64,000 nt of DNA from Chromobotia macracanthus (taxonomy: Eukaryota > Chordata > Actinopteri > Cypriniformes > Botiidae). The position numbers and the translations under genes are program-made. Shown here one piece after another: positions 12,801 through 23,124 of this stretch. Under the pieces are notes generated by a model, which saw nothing but the letters and a program-made list of their open reading frames with translations, searched no databases and was not told the DNA's origin. The stretch lies in assembly GCA_036877525.1 (NCBI GenBank), contig JAZGTH010000019.1, forward strand, positions 6,835,501 through 6,899,500, in the 5' to 3' direction. Position 1 is the first letter of the stretch. The number at the start of each line of letters is the position of its first letter.

Positions 12801-15800
12801 ATGTCCACACCACACAATGGCAACACAAACCACATAAGAATTAAAGCCCATTAAAATGGCCTATTGCCTCATGTCTCTCTACTTTCACCCCCCACACACT
12901 AGAAATAAACCATGCTCTCCCTGCAGCCCTGAAACTGACCTTTACCAACCGGAGGCATTTATAGCCTGCGTTTCCACTAGCAACTTCACCCCACCCAGTC
13001 TAGTCTGAGTGCACTGGTGCTGGACCCCCTCCAAACTCTGAAAGCCCACTGATCCTGGGGAATCCCTCGCCCTTCATGTTTCAACCCTCCTGCTCATCCC
13101 AGGGCAGCACTTACAGCTGTTTAAAGAGACAGGAACACTCGCTTTGGGCTAGTTTTAAAAGCTGGAGAAGGTGACTTTTATGGCCCTAAAACTATTTACT
13201 TGCCTTAATTTGCATCTGAAAAAGCAACCAATAAAATGTTAGCTTGTTAACTGTCACTAACTGGTGCATCGCTCCGATTGGTGGAATAATAATAAGTATG
13301 ATGGCATAACAGTCCATATACTTACAGTGTGAGCACATCTCCAAGGGATAACTCGCCTCGTTTCCCTGTGAGAGAGAGAACAAGAGCTCAGATTAACACT
13401 GGTAAAAAACAGAGAGACAGTGGGCACTTATCCAAAGGTTAAAGCTTTATGTAATAATAACTAACAGAGGTGTATGCTCAATTCACTCTTTGAATCTCAA
13501 TGTAGATTCTCTGTTCAAGGAATAAATACATGTATTCATTTTGATTTGTAAATCCATTCCTTTACAATTCATTACAGGTTTTCATACAAATGTAATTGCA
13601 GATATAGATGATAATAGATGATAATGTTCTTATCAGCTACACACAGAAACTAAAAAGCACTCTCTTTTTATGAACATAAGGGTTTAACTCTTGAAAGTTT
13701 GTGTGTTAAACAATTCAATAAATACAGACCTTCATGTGCTCTCAGTTAATGACACAGAGCTGTGAGAGGAAGCGTGAGGTGTAATGGTCCTCAGAAAAAA
13801 CACGCTAAAAAGAGCATTTACAGCACTACAGGCAGCCACCGGTCAACAACACGCCAAATGACACGGCAGAGTGTGTTACTGAATATTGTTGGTGTAAACA
13901 CTGACACTCCATAACTGACCTTATTAGCAAGCACACTGAAGGAAAGCAACATCCTCCAACATAATATCCAGGAGATATATGAGTATTTTTATTATGAGCC
14001 AATACAAATATCTAGAATATCTAGAACAGCAGGTTGTATATACATAATTACCAGCAAATGAGACATTAATTTGCCTCAAAACAGTAAAGCTAACGTCAAT
14101 GAATCTGACTCTGAATTCTGATCAATCCAAATTCTGGTCAATCCAAATTCAAAGCTGTTGTATATAAACCATTCAGGCACACCTGTGACCTCACATCATC
14201 TGAATTCAACAGTATATTAATGGAGCATGTTGCAGCTCTGCTTGGCGACAGTAAACAACTAAACTCTGTTCCTGCTGAGCCTCGTCTTGACCCGTTGGGA
14301 ACACATCCGCTATGTTTATCACAATGTCAGGATCACTGCTCTGACAAGTAAATAACATGAAGCAGTCCTATAGCCGATCTAGCATCTCCACTGACAGACA
14401 CATTCCTACCACCATATTGCTTATACCACCCAAACAATAATATTTAACTATAAATTAGGTCATCACACCAGCTACCTAATTACATCACACCGGGACAGTC
14501 AGAAATAGCAGGAGACACAGAAAGCCACAGACAAAAAATAAAGTATGTCCTGATAAAGAGACCTAAGAGGTGTTCTTAAGATATGTAATGAGGGTCTAAT
14601 GCTAAGAGATGTTCTTGTCCTATTGATCAATATTCCAAAGGTTCTTTAAAATATCCACATCATCACACCTGACAGTCACTTCTGCTGTTTCAGAACCCAC
14701 TGTAATGAGCTACATTTGGCCAAATTCTACAGGCCATAGCACATATCCTGCAGTTCTGATTTATCTTCATGTGTGTAATTCTGGGTGTTGTTTGCAAACA
14801 CACACATATAGTACATACAATTTGTGGTGCTCAGAACAGAACTGGACCTCCGTCACACTGTGTTTAAATGTTGCTCAGTGACTGCTATAATTTACCTAAT
14901 TTATTGCATTCAGACAGAGTCATTTCACAATGTCTTTAATGCTAAAATTAGTTCGGATGCTCCAGTGCACTACAAACACAGAGCGACACAGCTGGAAGGT
15001 TAGCTGAGGTTGTGTGCTTTGTGCTATTTTGACATTAGTGTTACAGAGACGGCAAATTAGCTTAAAGTGGATTGAGGGTTTAGGATTACTTCATCTGGTT
15101 ATGTGGTCTCAACAGTGAGCAAGTCCCCAGGCAAGGATCTCAACTGTTTATTGACTAAATTGAAACACAATGTTCAGTCTGGCTGTTCTACCCTTTATGA
15201 CATCACTTCCTTCTCCAGTTCTCCATTGTCAAATCAGGAGGTTTCTTCAAAGGTGTTATCTAAAAGGAAGATAGATAAGAGCCAGCTGGCATCTAGATAG
15301 ATACCGTCTTTACCTCCAAGACCAAGACATCCTCCCAACAGGGTAACCTTTGTGATCTAACTCTGAAAATATTTTGCTCTTTAAGAGAGAAAGAAATACA
15401 GTGGGCATCATGTAGCTGGGTCAGTATAGGTGAGGGGCTGACAATGAAGAGGGCTAAAAAGGTGTCAGATGTGAAGAAACTTGTATTATGACGCTTTAAT
15501 CCAAAGCAATTTACAAAGGATTATGAAAACCATAACTAAAAACCATAACATAATTCCCATGACAATCATATTTGTCATGGGAATAACATACATATGTGAA
15601 CTGTGCACAATAAGACGGTAAACAGTAAACAGGTTTGTAATAAGTAAACAGGTTGATTAAAAATAGCCCACACAGAAACATTAGCCAATGATAAGTAATA
15701 GATGAAGATTTGTTTTTTGTATGTCTTAATGGGGGCACACATCATTACAGCACTGCAGGAAAGATGTGGCCTAAAGCTTTCAGACACAGGCAACACATGC

Positions 15801-17190
15801 TCAATTACTATAAATTTATGATAAATAAAGGCAAATAAAGAGCTGCGGTCTGGTCCAGGCTAAAGCTGTCTCTGTGTAGCCGACCCCAGAGGACACCCTG
15901 GACGCTTGTAATGTTATGCATCCCAGGTATGCATACTTTTCTATTCTCTGAAGAGAGTGCAAACAGGGTGTCTTTCAGAGTCAGTTGTTATATACTGCAG
16001 GGTCCTAAAAACCACCCACACAAGATAAAGTCTACATTCATGGTACAGTATGTATAGGTAACAATAATTTGGTGGTTCTGATTGGACAAAAATTTGAGTG
16101 CAAGATGTGTCAGCCATATTTTAGATCAATCTTCTAAAATATTAGATCAACCTTGTAAAATAAAAAACTTAAAGCAAATTTTAGCTAATGAAACAACACA
16201 ATCTCACGACGATTTGTTCTTTGTGTCTAATTCATATGGATTCGCACAATCTCATTCGTACATTTTTGTATGATCTGGTTTCGCTCCAGTGACGGTTATG
16301 TTAAGTTGTGGACCTTCATGCTTGCTTTTGTCATACAATACAGGCGATTTTATACAAAACTGACACCTTGCAAAACAGTCTTCCTGTGACATCAAGCTGA
16401 ATGGAACATCATCTACGACATTAACTAGAAACACACATACATTCACTATGGAAACGTCCATTACTTGTTAGGATTTCATTCATTTTCAAGACGGTACAGT
16501 TTTAAAATGGCCTGATATTGACCGTGAAGGCCGTGCAGGCTGCCTGTTTCATTAGCTTGCTGATTTTAGATCTACACCCAGTTGTCTGAGCGTAGATTTA
16601 CATGAAGATACGACTTCCTCTCTCAAGGCACTGGTGTCACATCTTCACGGTTCATGACAGAAGACTAAATATGACCGCCCATCAAGCGTGGGCCACGTAA
16701 ACATGGTTCACCAATGATGCTTATTTTAGTGACCGCTTTCCAAAAGCGGTCGATGGGCCAGAAAGGTCAGTCTTCTCTGGAGAAACAACCTCCAGAGTCT
16801 ATTCAGCTTGTCAAGGGATCTGCTTTACAGGCAAACGAGCTGTGGATCAGCTCTGGATCGAGCCCCGTTACAATGTTTCTCTTTGCCTGGCGCGCCATTA
16901 CAAAACCGATACACCGTATCACCGACCGCCCCGATACGACAATACGCACGAATCTATGAGATATCGACGTGTTTTCACGGTGGTTTCTCCATTCGTGTCG
17001 TACGGAGTCTACCAGTCCTGAACGTCGACACTGACAGCCGTGGCTGTTTTATCAGCGACGGCTGTGATCACGACACCCCGGGCGCATTTCCACCGGGCCA
17101 CGGCACCAGAAAACGCTTTACGCGCCGGATCGGTGCGGAAGTATCTCGTTATGTCTCGGTGAAACGAGAGCTGTTAGCGATCCTCACCAT
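9854..17190 (-). CDS. ppp3r1: Calcineurin subunit B type 1 (6 exons, 170 aa)
   Basis: This is the regulatory Ca2+-binding subunit of the phosphatase calcineurin; it binds calcineurin A and is N-myristoylated. Exons in gene order are 17190-17188 (ATG only), 13365-13326, 11171-10995, 10727-10668, 10335-10151 and 9901-9854, for exactly 171 codons including the stop. The product starts MGNEASYPLEMCSHF, with the myristoyl Gly2 intact. It has four EF-hand loops: DLDNSGSLSVEE, DTDGNGEVDFKE, DMDKDGYISNGE and DKDGDGRISFEE. It ends in GGLDIHKKMVVDV. As far as I can tell it is nearly identical to the human protein. The ATG immediately followed by the donor 'gtgagg' in the CpG-rich block explains why exon 1 contributes only Met. 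It is convergent with etaa1 and in tandem with cnrip1. Confidence 0.97.
11456..11486 (-). other. ppp3r1: Candidate alternative first coding exon of ppp3r1
   Basis: On the minus strand, two in-frame ATGs (11486 and 11480) open a short frame encoding MTMSAREKKP. It runs into a good splice donor (G|GTAAGG) after 11456. It ends in phase 1, the same phase as canonical exon 2, so it can join exon 3 (11171) in frame across a 284-bp intron to give ...KKPVDADEIKRL. The result would lack the MGNEASY myristoylation site. Coding potential and phase are seen in the sequence; transcription from here is inference. Confidence 0.4.
13366..17187 (-). other. ppp3r1 intron 1
   Basis: This 3.8-kb intron has no recognisable gene. 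It holds a 13-bp-arm hairpin (15553-15584), a SINE-like 'gctttaatccaaagcaattt' piece near 15491, and a stretch near 16200-16460 with 'ctcattcgtacatttttgta' that looks like an old DNA-transposon relic. The end nearest exon 1 (16850-17187) becomes CpG-rich. Confidence 0.6.
15553..15584. repeat. Perfect 13-bp inverted repeat (hairpin) in ppp3r1 intron 1
   Basis: The left arm ATTCCCATGACAA (15553-15565) and right arm TTGTCATGGGAAT (15572-15584) are exact reverse complements separated by six bases. It could be a relic of a transposon end or an intronic RNA hairpin; the function is unknown. Confidence 0.7.
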
Positions 17191-17520
17191 TGCGTCGGTC
17201 GGGTTGTCTTCTCCCTGCGCGGAATCTCACGATATCGGATGGGCCTGGAGGACTCGGTTCTCGTTGACCGAAGTCGGCGATGGGAAGAGCGCGGGGCTCG
17301 GCGTTTCTTCTCGGTTTTCGGTCGACGGATGACGGCTTCACTGCGGTAGCTTCGGGAGGTGCGCAGCGCAGGGGAAGAGGCAGTGGGTTGAGCTGGTGGT
17401 GGAGAGGCAGAGGGAGGGGAATCGAGCCCGGCCGAGAGGAGGGGGAGGTGCAGGAGAGCCGCACATCCGGGCATCTCCGCCTTGTTTTCTCTCCGTAAAT
17501 GCACGATCCCTTGAGATGGA
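17188..17520 (-). promoter_or_regulatory. ppp3r1: ppp3r1 first exon and CpG-rich promoter
   Basis: GC- and CpG-rich sequence lies around and upstream of the ATG at 17190-17188, in contrast with the AT-rich flanks. No TATA box is evident. It is consistent with a housekeeping CpG-type promoter; the transcription start is not determined. Confidence 0.6.
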
Positions 17521-17962
17521 AATGACCCGTTTCTTTATGGCATGAGTTATGGAGGTTTTAATATAGATTGAAATGCAGTGAAGCGACATTTTGGTCATCG
17601 ACAAACATGCAGTTATATGTAGCAGCCTGTCTGACTTCATATTTCGGTTTTGAAGGGAAATTGCTGCAGTGTACAACATTTCCTTTCATTTTCTTGCCTT
17701 TCCAACACAATTGTGGGCGTTTTACACATCGTTAAAAACGTGAACATCAACAAAAATGCCCCACAATTGTCATTTATCTGAACTTCTAGGATTAAACCAT
17801 TAAAGGTTTGTCTTTTTACAAGTGTATGGGTTGTAATAAGTTCATGCAGAAAGTGAAGGAAATAACAGTTATTTGTTTTTTGCTATTTATTGCATTTTAT
17901 TGATTGTGACCTATTTTTTCTTCCCATTTTGTCTTTTCTCAGCTGGTATTTTGTCTTATTTC

Positions 17963-18801
17963 TTTATTTAATGTATTGATCAAAACAAAACTTCAGGCAA
18001 CAAGATTTGTTTATATTCATACAAAAAGTCAAAAGTTTGGCTCAAAGTCACACAACAATCAAAACAGATTCAACAATATACATATGCACCACACAAGCAA
18101 ATAAACAAGCAAATATGAGTGAAAACAGGCATAAATTAAGTACAGAAAGAAGAGCTAACTAATACTAATACTACCTGTCCATGTGTGTCATGAAGAGATA
18201 GACAACATAAATTAAACAGTATTAAAGCAGTACAAAACAAATAGGAAATGATTAAGCATCCGTTCACACTGGAAACAGACACACCTGTCACAAATGAATA
18301 ATTGTTTTATCAGCGCTGGTCCCAAAAGACCACAATATTCACTGATTGATCTTCACTTTGTAGTATTACATTATACATTATTCTTAAATGTAGTCATAAA
18401 TAGTCAGTATATATTCTTACAGCACCTTTTTGAGCAAGCATTGCCCGTTTCTAAAACAGCAAATGACAAGCCTGCAGCGAAACCCTCACATAGGAAACTT
18501 CACTGTGTTTGTTAGCATAACATTAGATTTAGGGCCCACCACTTTAGCCCCAAGCATGGTAAGAAAAACAACTGCTCAGGCAACTCAAGGCATAAATGTT
18601 CAACTCATGTATAATCAGTGGTACAACAAACAGATGCATTGATTGACAGGTGAACAAAAAAACAATGATGGATCTCTTGTCTGGGCCTGTAATAGAATTT
18701 CACTGAGGATCTTTGAGTCATCTGTCTCACGCACAGTGACCCGTGATGGTTACAGGACAGAGTGTGCAGGTTTGCTACCGCTGGTGCTGCTGTGCTCGGT
18801 T
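17963..18801 (-). other. cnrip1: cnrip1 3' UTR
   Basis: Non-coding sequence after the cnrip1 stop. Minus-strand AATAAA signals are at 17963-17968, 17896-17901 and 17886-17891, so the transcript probably ends 0.8-0.9 kb past the stop, a few hundred bases from the ppp3r1 promoter. No repeats of note. Confidence 0.5.
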
Positions 18802-19919
18802 CTACTGAAAGACTTCTTTGTTGATCCACATGAGGCTGCGGGTCTCGTTGGGTTTGGCCTCATACTCGATGCAGTTGAAGCTGTTGCCGAACTGGCAGTG
18901 CTCTCTCTTGTAGTAGTTGTAGTATTTCACCTGCCATACTGTCTCAAACATGCCGGCATCTTTAAACTAGTAAAGATATGACAACAAACAAAATACAGAT
19001 ACAATGTTATTAACATTATTGACATTAATACCCAGGCATTTTAACATTATAAAGAGAAAGTAGGATGTGTCAGATATGTCTTTCTGTTTTATTCATGGAT
19101 AGATGGATGGATGGATGGGGTCGGAAAAACAGATAGATAGATTGATTGACAGACAGACAGACTGATTGACAGACAGACAGACTGATTGATTGATTGATAG
19201 ATAGACTTAAATGCATAGTTCATGAACTATTCCTTTCATTTGTAAAGTTCAGACAGTAATAGTTACGCCTCCCTGCAAACAATCAAACCATTTCGTCCTG
19301 CATCAGACAATTCTGCATGGTTTTCCCATAGAGATGCATAATTCTGATGTATCCCGGTCTGTTATTTCTAATGCAGTCTGCTCATTGCTGTTTACTGTCA
19401 CCTCTATAGAGACTTGCACGGGTTGCCTGTCCCCGCTCTTGGTGTGCGGCACCCCCTCGGTGTCGTAGGTCCCGTTGTAGATGATCTGCTCGTCATCTCC
19501 GGACTGCCGCTCCAGCGGGAAGCTTTTCCCTCCGATGCCCATTGTGCTGAAACAGGGTCACAACCTCTTTATATCTGATACCTGAGCTTTCTCCTTACGA
19601 AACTCAGATCGGCACACATATACAAAACCTCTCCATCTATCCGTATATCACAGTTGTTATATTCGTATAGCATTATATTTCCTGTTCACATAATACATAC
19701 GGTGGCATTTACATCCAGTGTGTGTGTTTAAGAGACTTACGTGGCCTCCGCGTTACCCGGTTTCACGATCACCTCGATTTTGTACTTCGAGCCCGTGAGC
19801 ATTTTGATCGTCCGACTTTGGCCGAACCTGGTCCCGTCCACCTTGTAAAACACGGGCCCGTCGTTGGGCTGGATTTTCAGGGAAATCGCGATGTTGATGA
19901 TGGCTGGGACGTCGGCCAT
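18802..19919 (-). CDS. cnrip1: CB1 cannabinoid receptor-interacting protein 1 (3 exons, 162 aa)
   Basis: CNRIP1 is a small beta-sandwich protein that binds the C-terminal tail of the CB1 cannabinoid receptor and reduces its constitutive activity. Exons are 19919-19741, 19546-19402 and 18966-18802; phases agree and give 162 aa (human 164). Conserved blocks include 'IQPNDGPVFYKVDGTRFGQ', 'IYNGTYDTEGVPHTKSGDRQ' and, in exon 3, 'FETVWQVKYYNYYKREHCQF' and 'CIEYEAKPNETRSLMW'. The C-terminus reads NKEVFQ, whereas I recall NKESFL in human. The gene lies between ppp3r1 and fbxo48 as in human 2p14; PLEK, which separates CNRIP1 from FBXO48 in human, is not seen here. Which teleost paralogue (a or b) this is cannot be decided. 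Confidence 0.95.
19096..19201. repeat. GATG/GATA/GACA tetranucleotide microsatellite in cnrip1 intron 2
   Basis: Compound run of ATGG, ATAG, ACAG and ATTG tetranucleotides. It is a simple repeat with no coding content. Confidence 0.9.
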
Positions 19920-19924
19920 GATTG

Positions 19925-21334
19925 TAAGATAACGGCGGATGTATTTCCAGGGTCCCCGTCATTCAAGGGATGCTGTGACGTCAGCAGAAGCCGTCACTCC
20001 CGTACAGCCCGGATCAAACCCGACACAATCGCTGTCACTGCTTATTTTTTTTTAGTTTACAGTATTATTTATTTAAACAGTGATCAATACTGAAAGGTGC
20101 ATGAAAGTGCCAGGGTTTGTCTCCCATCATGCGAGCCACTGAAACAGCCCCTGTCCGAAGTCCTGAAACCGGATATACGTCACTGGCGTGCTGCTGTCTG
20201 TACTGGATCAGTGCATGACAGTCATTAAATCATTTTGCTACTAAGTGTTTTTTTTAATACATATTAGAAGAAAGTATTCGTTTTTACTTGTTTTATTGTT
20301 TTACTATATATAACCAGTGAAACAAATCTCTCTCTCTATCCATCCATTCATCCATCCATCCATTCATCCAACCAAAGATATGACACAGTGCAATATAATG
20401 CCACTTAAAAACATTTTTGTCTGGTGTTTCAAATCTTGGCCATCTAATAGAAAGTAACCTTAAAAAGTTACCTATCTAGTTTACACACATCGATTTATTC
20501 ACTGTGTTTTGGTATGTTTTGAACAGTTGGCTTTAAATAGGGTCACTAAAATAAACAATTAAACAATCAAACATTTCAATACCCAGCAGAAATGTGACAG
20601 GTGGGTCTGACAGCTCTGTGCGGCTCTTGAGAGGGTTGTGTACGTCGCTTACATCAGAGTCTGTGGCCTACAGGGTCAGCCTCATACTACTGAAACATTT
20701 TGACTAATACAATCTTATCATATTTACTTAGCAATTAAAATTGATTTTAACAGCTGGCACACAATTTAGCCAGTCCTGCCAAAAAAATCTCACTGCTTGC
20801 TATGGTAGTCCATCCCTGACTTCCACGTAAATGAAAGGTCTATAAACAGTACAATAATAGGTGTGACAATAATTAATATATTACCTTTTATAACATAACA
20901 TGTTATAAAAATATTACGTCTTATGTTTAAAAACAATGCAATTTTAAAGCAAAAAACTATTTTGGCAGTGCTATTTTTTTAAACTGAGACAATAAAATAA
21001 TTAATAAAAAATAAACTGTAAAAATAAAAAAGGGCACAATATATTTGTGTAGAAAAAAGATGAAGATTTCACATTTCACTCTGGTCAGCCTATTAAATGA
21101 TTCCGTCAGCTAAAAATCTATAAAACCTCATACAGGCAAATTTCAGCAATACAGTCAAATTTTTCCATAACACACCAACCAAGAGCCACATTATTATGCA
21201 TTTTGAGACAGCTGCCCAGCAGTATTTCTGATCATTAATTCTGAAACATAAGTGCTTCAGCCATGATACTCTGCTGTTGAGAGCATTAAGGTATTTCAGT
21301 CTTGATTGAATAGATGATTCATAAAGTCTCAGTT
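19925..21334. other. cnrip1 upstream region and fbxo48 3' flank
   Basis: The first 200 bp next to the cnrip1 ATG is moderately CpG-rich, contains 'tgacgtca' (CRE-like palindrome) near 19976, and is the probable cnrip1 promoter. The rest is AT-rich with a CATC tetranucleotide run near 20336-20370. A minus-strand AATAAA near 20068 could serve fbxo48 only with a very long UTR. No plek coding sequence was recognised. Confidence 0.55.
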
Positions 21335-21910
21335 TTATCTCTCCAGCTCTGCCTCCAGTATCTCTCCCCACGTCTCCACGTCCAGCGGACACATGCTGTT
21401 GGGCGGGATCTCGTCAGCAGAGCGGATGTTGCTGTATCGGCCCTTCAGCCATCTCCTCTTTACACAGCCTTTCCTGTAGTTACGCAAAAGAGTAACCTGG
21501 ACAGAAGCAAGCAAATAAACATTACTGACAAACAAACCTTAAACAAAAACGCACAAAATTTGTCCATGCTTTCAGCCAGAATATCTCTCATTTTGTTTGA
21601 AACTGCATGACACTGCAGCACAAACCTTCCAGGAATATCCACTGAGCCTGTCCCCCTCTACCTCCCTTCGGCAAATGGCCAGCACTGTCAGACAGTGGTT
21701 CCTCCAAAGGTAATCGCTGCCCTGGATGATGCCGTTCCAGCTTTTACAGGTGAGCGAGGCCCGGCACAAACTCCTGATGTCCAGCTCGCTGAAGATCTTC
21801 ACACTCATCTCTGTGGGAAGGGTCTCTGCAAAGTTCTGGCTATGGATCATGGTGGAGCCTTCATCTTGGATGAGGAAGGTGCTGTGGTTCCTTTTATAGA
21901 CATTCTGCAT
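21335..21910 (-). CDS. fbxo48: F-box only protein 48 (2 exons, 148 aa)
   Basis: Small F-box protein, expected to be a substrate adaptor of an SCF (SKP1-CUL1) ubiquitin ligase. Coding exons are 21910-21626 and 21496-21335, giving 148 aa (human about 155). The F-box spans about residues 28-72 with 'ETLPTEMSVKIFSELDIRSL' and 'CKSWNGII'; it is followed by 'LWRNHCLTVL', and the C-terminal half has 'NYRKGCVKRRWLKGRYSN' and ends near 'ETWGEILEAELER'. The ATG at 21910 sits just inside an exon that begins after the acceptor 'tgtttcag' (exon start 21921), so an upstream non-coding exon is likely. It is head to head with aplf, as in mammals. Confidence 0.93.
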
Positions 21911-22479
21911 CACTTAGTGTCCTGAAACAGTTTCAGCTATATTTTAAATGACAAAGATTATCTTGAACATAATCAAAGTTACTGCAGTTACATGGCGAGA
22001 GACATGCAGACTCTTCTCTCTTCAACCGTCTATGAATCATGTTATAAAAAGTAAAACATAAGATAGATTTTTATACTTATATCATGGTAATACCACAGTT
22101 ATTTTTGTAACTTATTTAGTTATTTAATAGCATGCCATGAACCATGTACATACCATAGTATATGAATGCTATGTACTGTGGTATATCAAACTACTACGGT
22201 TTTAACATAACATACGATTACTGTACGATTATACCTCCAGAGTACAAGGTGCTTATTTACTTTCTCCACAAATCCAGTGACATTTAGTGTATTTTGATAC
22301 ATAATATAACCTAGTAATATAACCTAATATAACCTAGCCTATCAAGGTCCGCTGCATACAATAAACAAAAGTACATCGGGCTAACATGTGGCTAATGTGT
22401 CAAAACAAACATTACAAACGAGCACAAAGCGCTCATATCTTTATAATCATACACATGGGGTACATTATTATGATATTTA

Positions 22480-22900
22480 TATGGAAAACGCGTGTTTTGT
22501 GAGGATTTTTACCGACGGAAGCGTCTCTCTGACAGCTGACGAGTTAAACGTCTCGGTTTGTTTACGACAGCGCCGTCACACGCAAAGCAACGCCCTGTTG
22601 TCAGCGCGCATGCGCGCAGAGCGCCCCGATGTGCGCAGAGCGCATGCGCACACGGTGCCCTCTTTTTTTCACGAGTGTCCATGTAATGTCGTGAAGTTCT
22701 CCTCAGCCATCAAATATATTGTTATTATTTCGAAACGATGACCGCCCTGCAAAATTAATTCATCACACAAGTGACATCTCCAACTGGAGTTTCATGAAAG
22801 ATTGGGAAAAGGCGCATGTTTATACTGCGCATGCTCGTGTTTACCGGAAACCCTTGTTGATGCAGGAGAAATAAGCAAAGCAATTTCAAAGCAAACTTAA
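22480..22900. promoter_or_regulatory. Bidirectional fbxo48/aplf promoter with NRF1-type sites
   Basis: This is a CpG-rich island in the 1.2-kb gap between divergent fbxo48 and aplf. It contains two perfect GCGCATGCGC palindromes (22606-22615 and 22640-22649), the NRF1 recognition sequence, and a third near match GCGCATGCTC at 22827-22836. NRF1 sites are typical of TATA-less bidirectional housekeeping promoters. Start sites were not determined. Confidence 0.65.
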
Positions 22901-23124
22901 CTCAGTCCATTTTAATGTGCAGGAGGAGCCAGCACGGTGGGTTACGTGTCTCACTTTGATAAATATGTGTCTGAAAGCTGATTCAGTAATGTGGGATGCT
23001 AATAATGGAGGAGTTTGCATTAAGAAAGTTTAGTGAGCCCAAAACTGTGTTATAGCATCTGTGTGCACTGTGTAATTTCTATAGTATGTATGTTTCATAG
23101 TAATAAAGCTTCTCTCACGTCCAG

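Noticed and set aside
16808..17332. 174-codon plus-strand frame across the ppp3r1 CpG-rich region
   Set aside because: It is antisense to the ppp3r1 first exon and promoter, has no recognisable domain, and is open because GC-rich DNA has few stops.
22388..22741. 117-codon plus-strand frame between fbxo48 and aplf
   Set aside because: It lies across the CpG promoter, has no family resemblance and no splice context.
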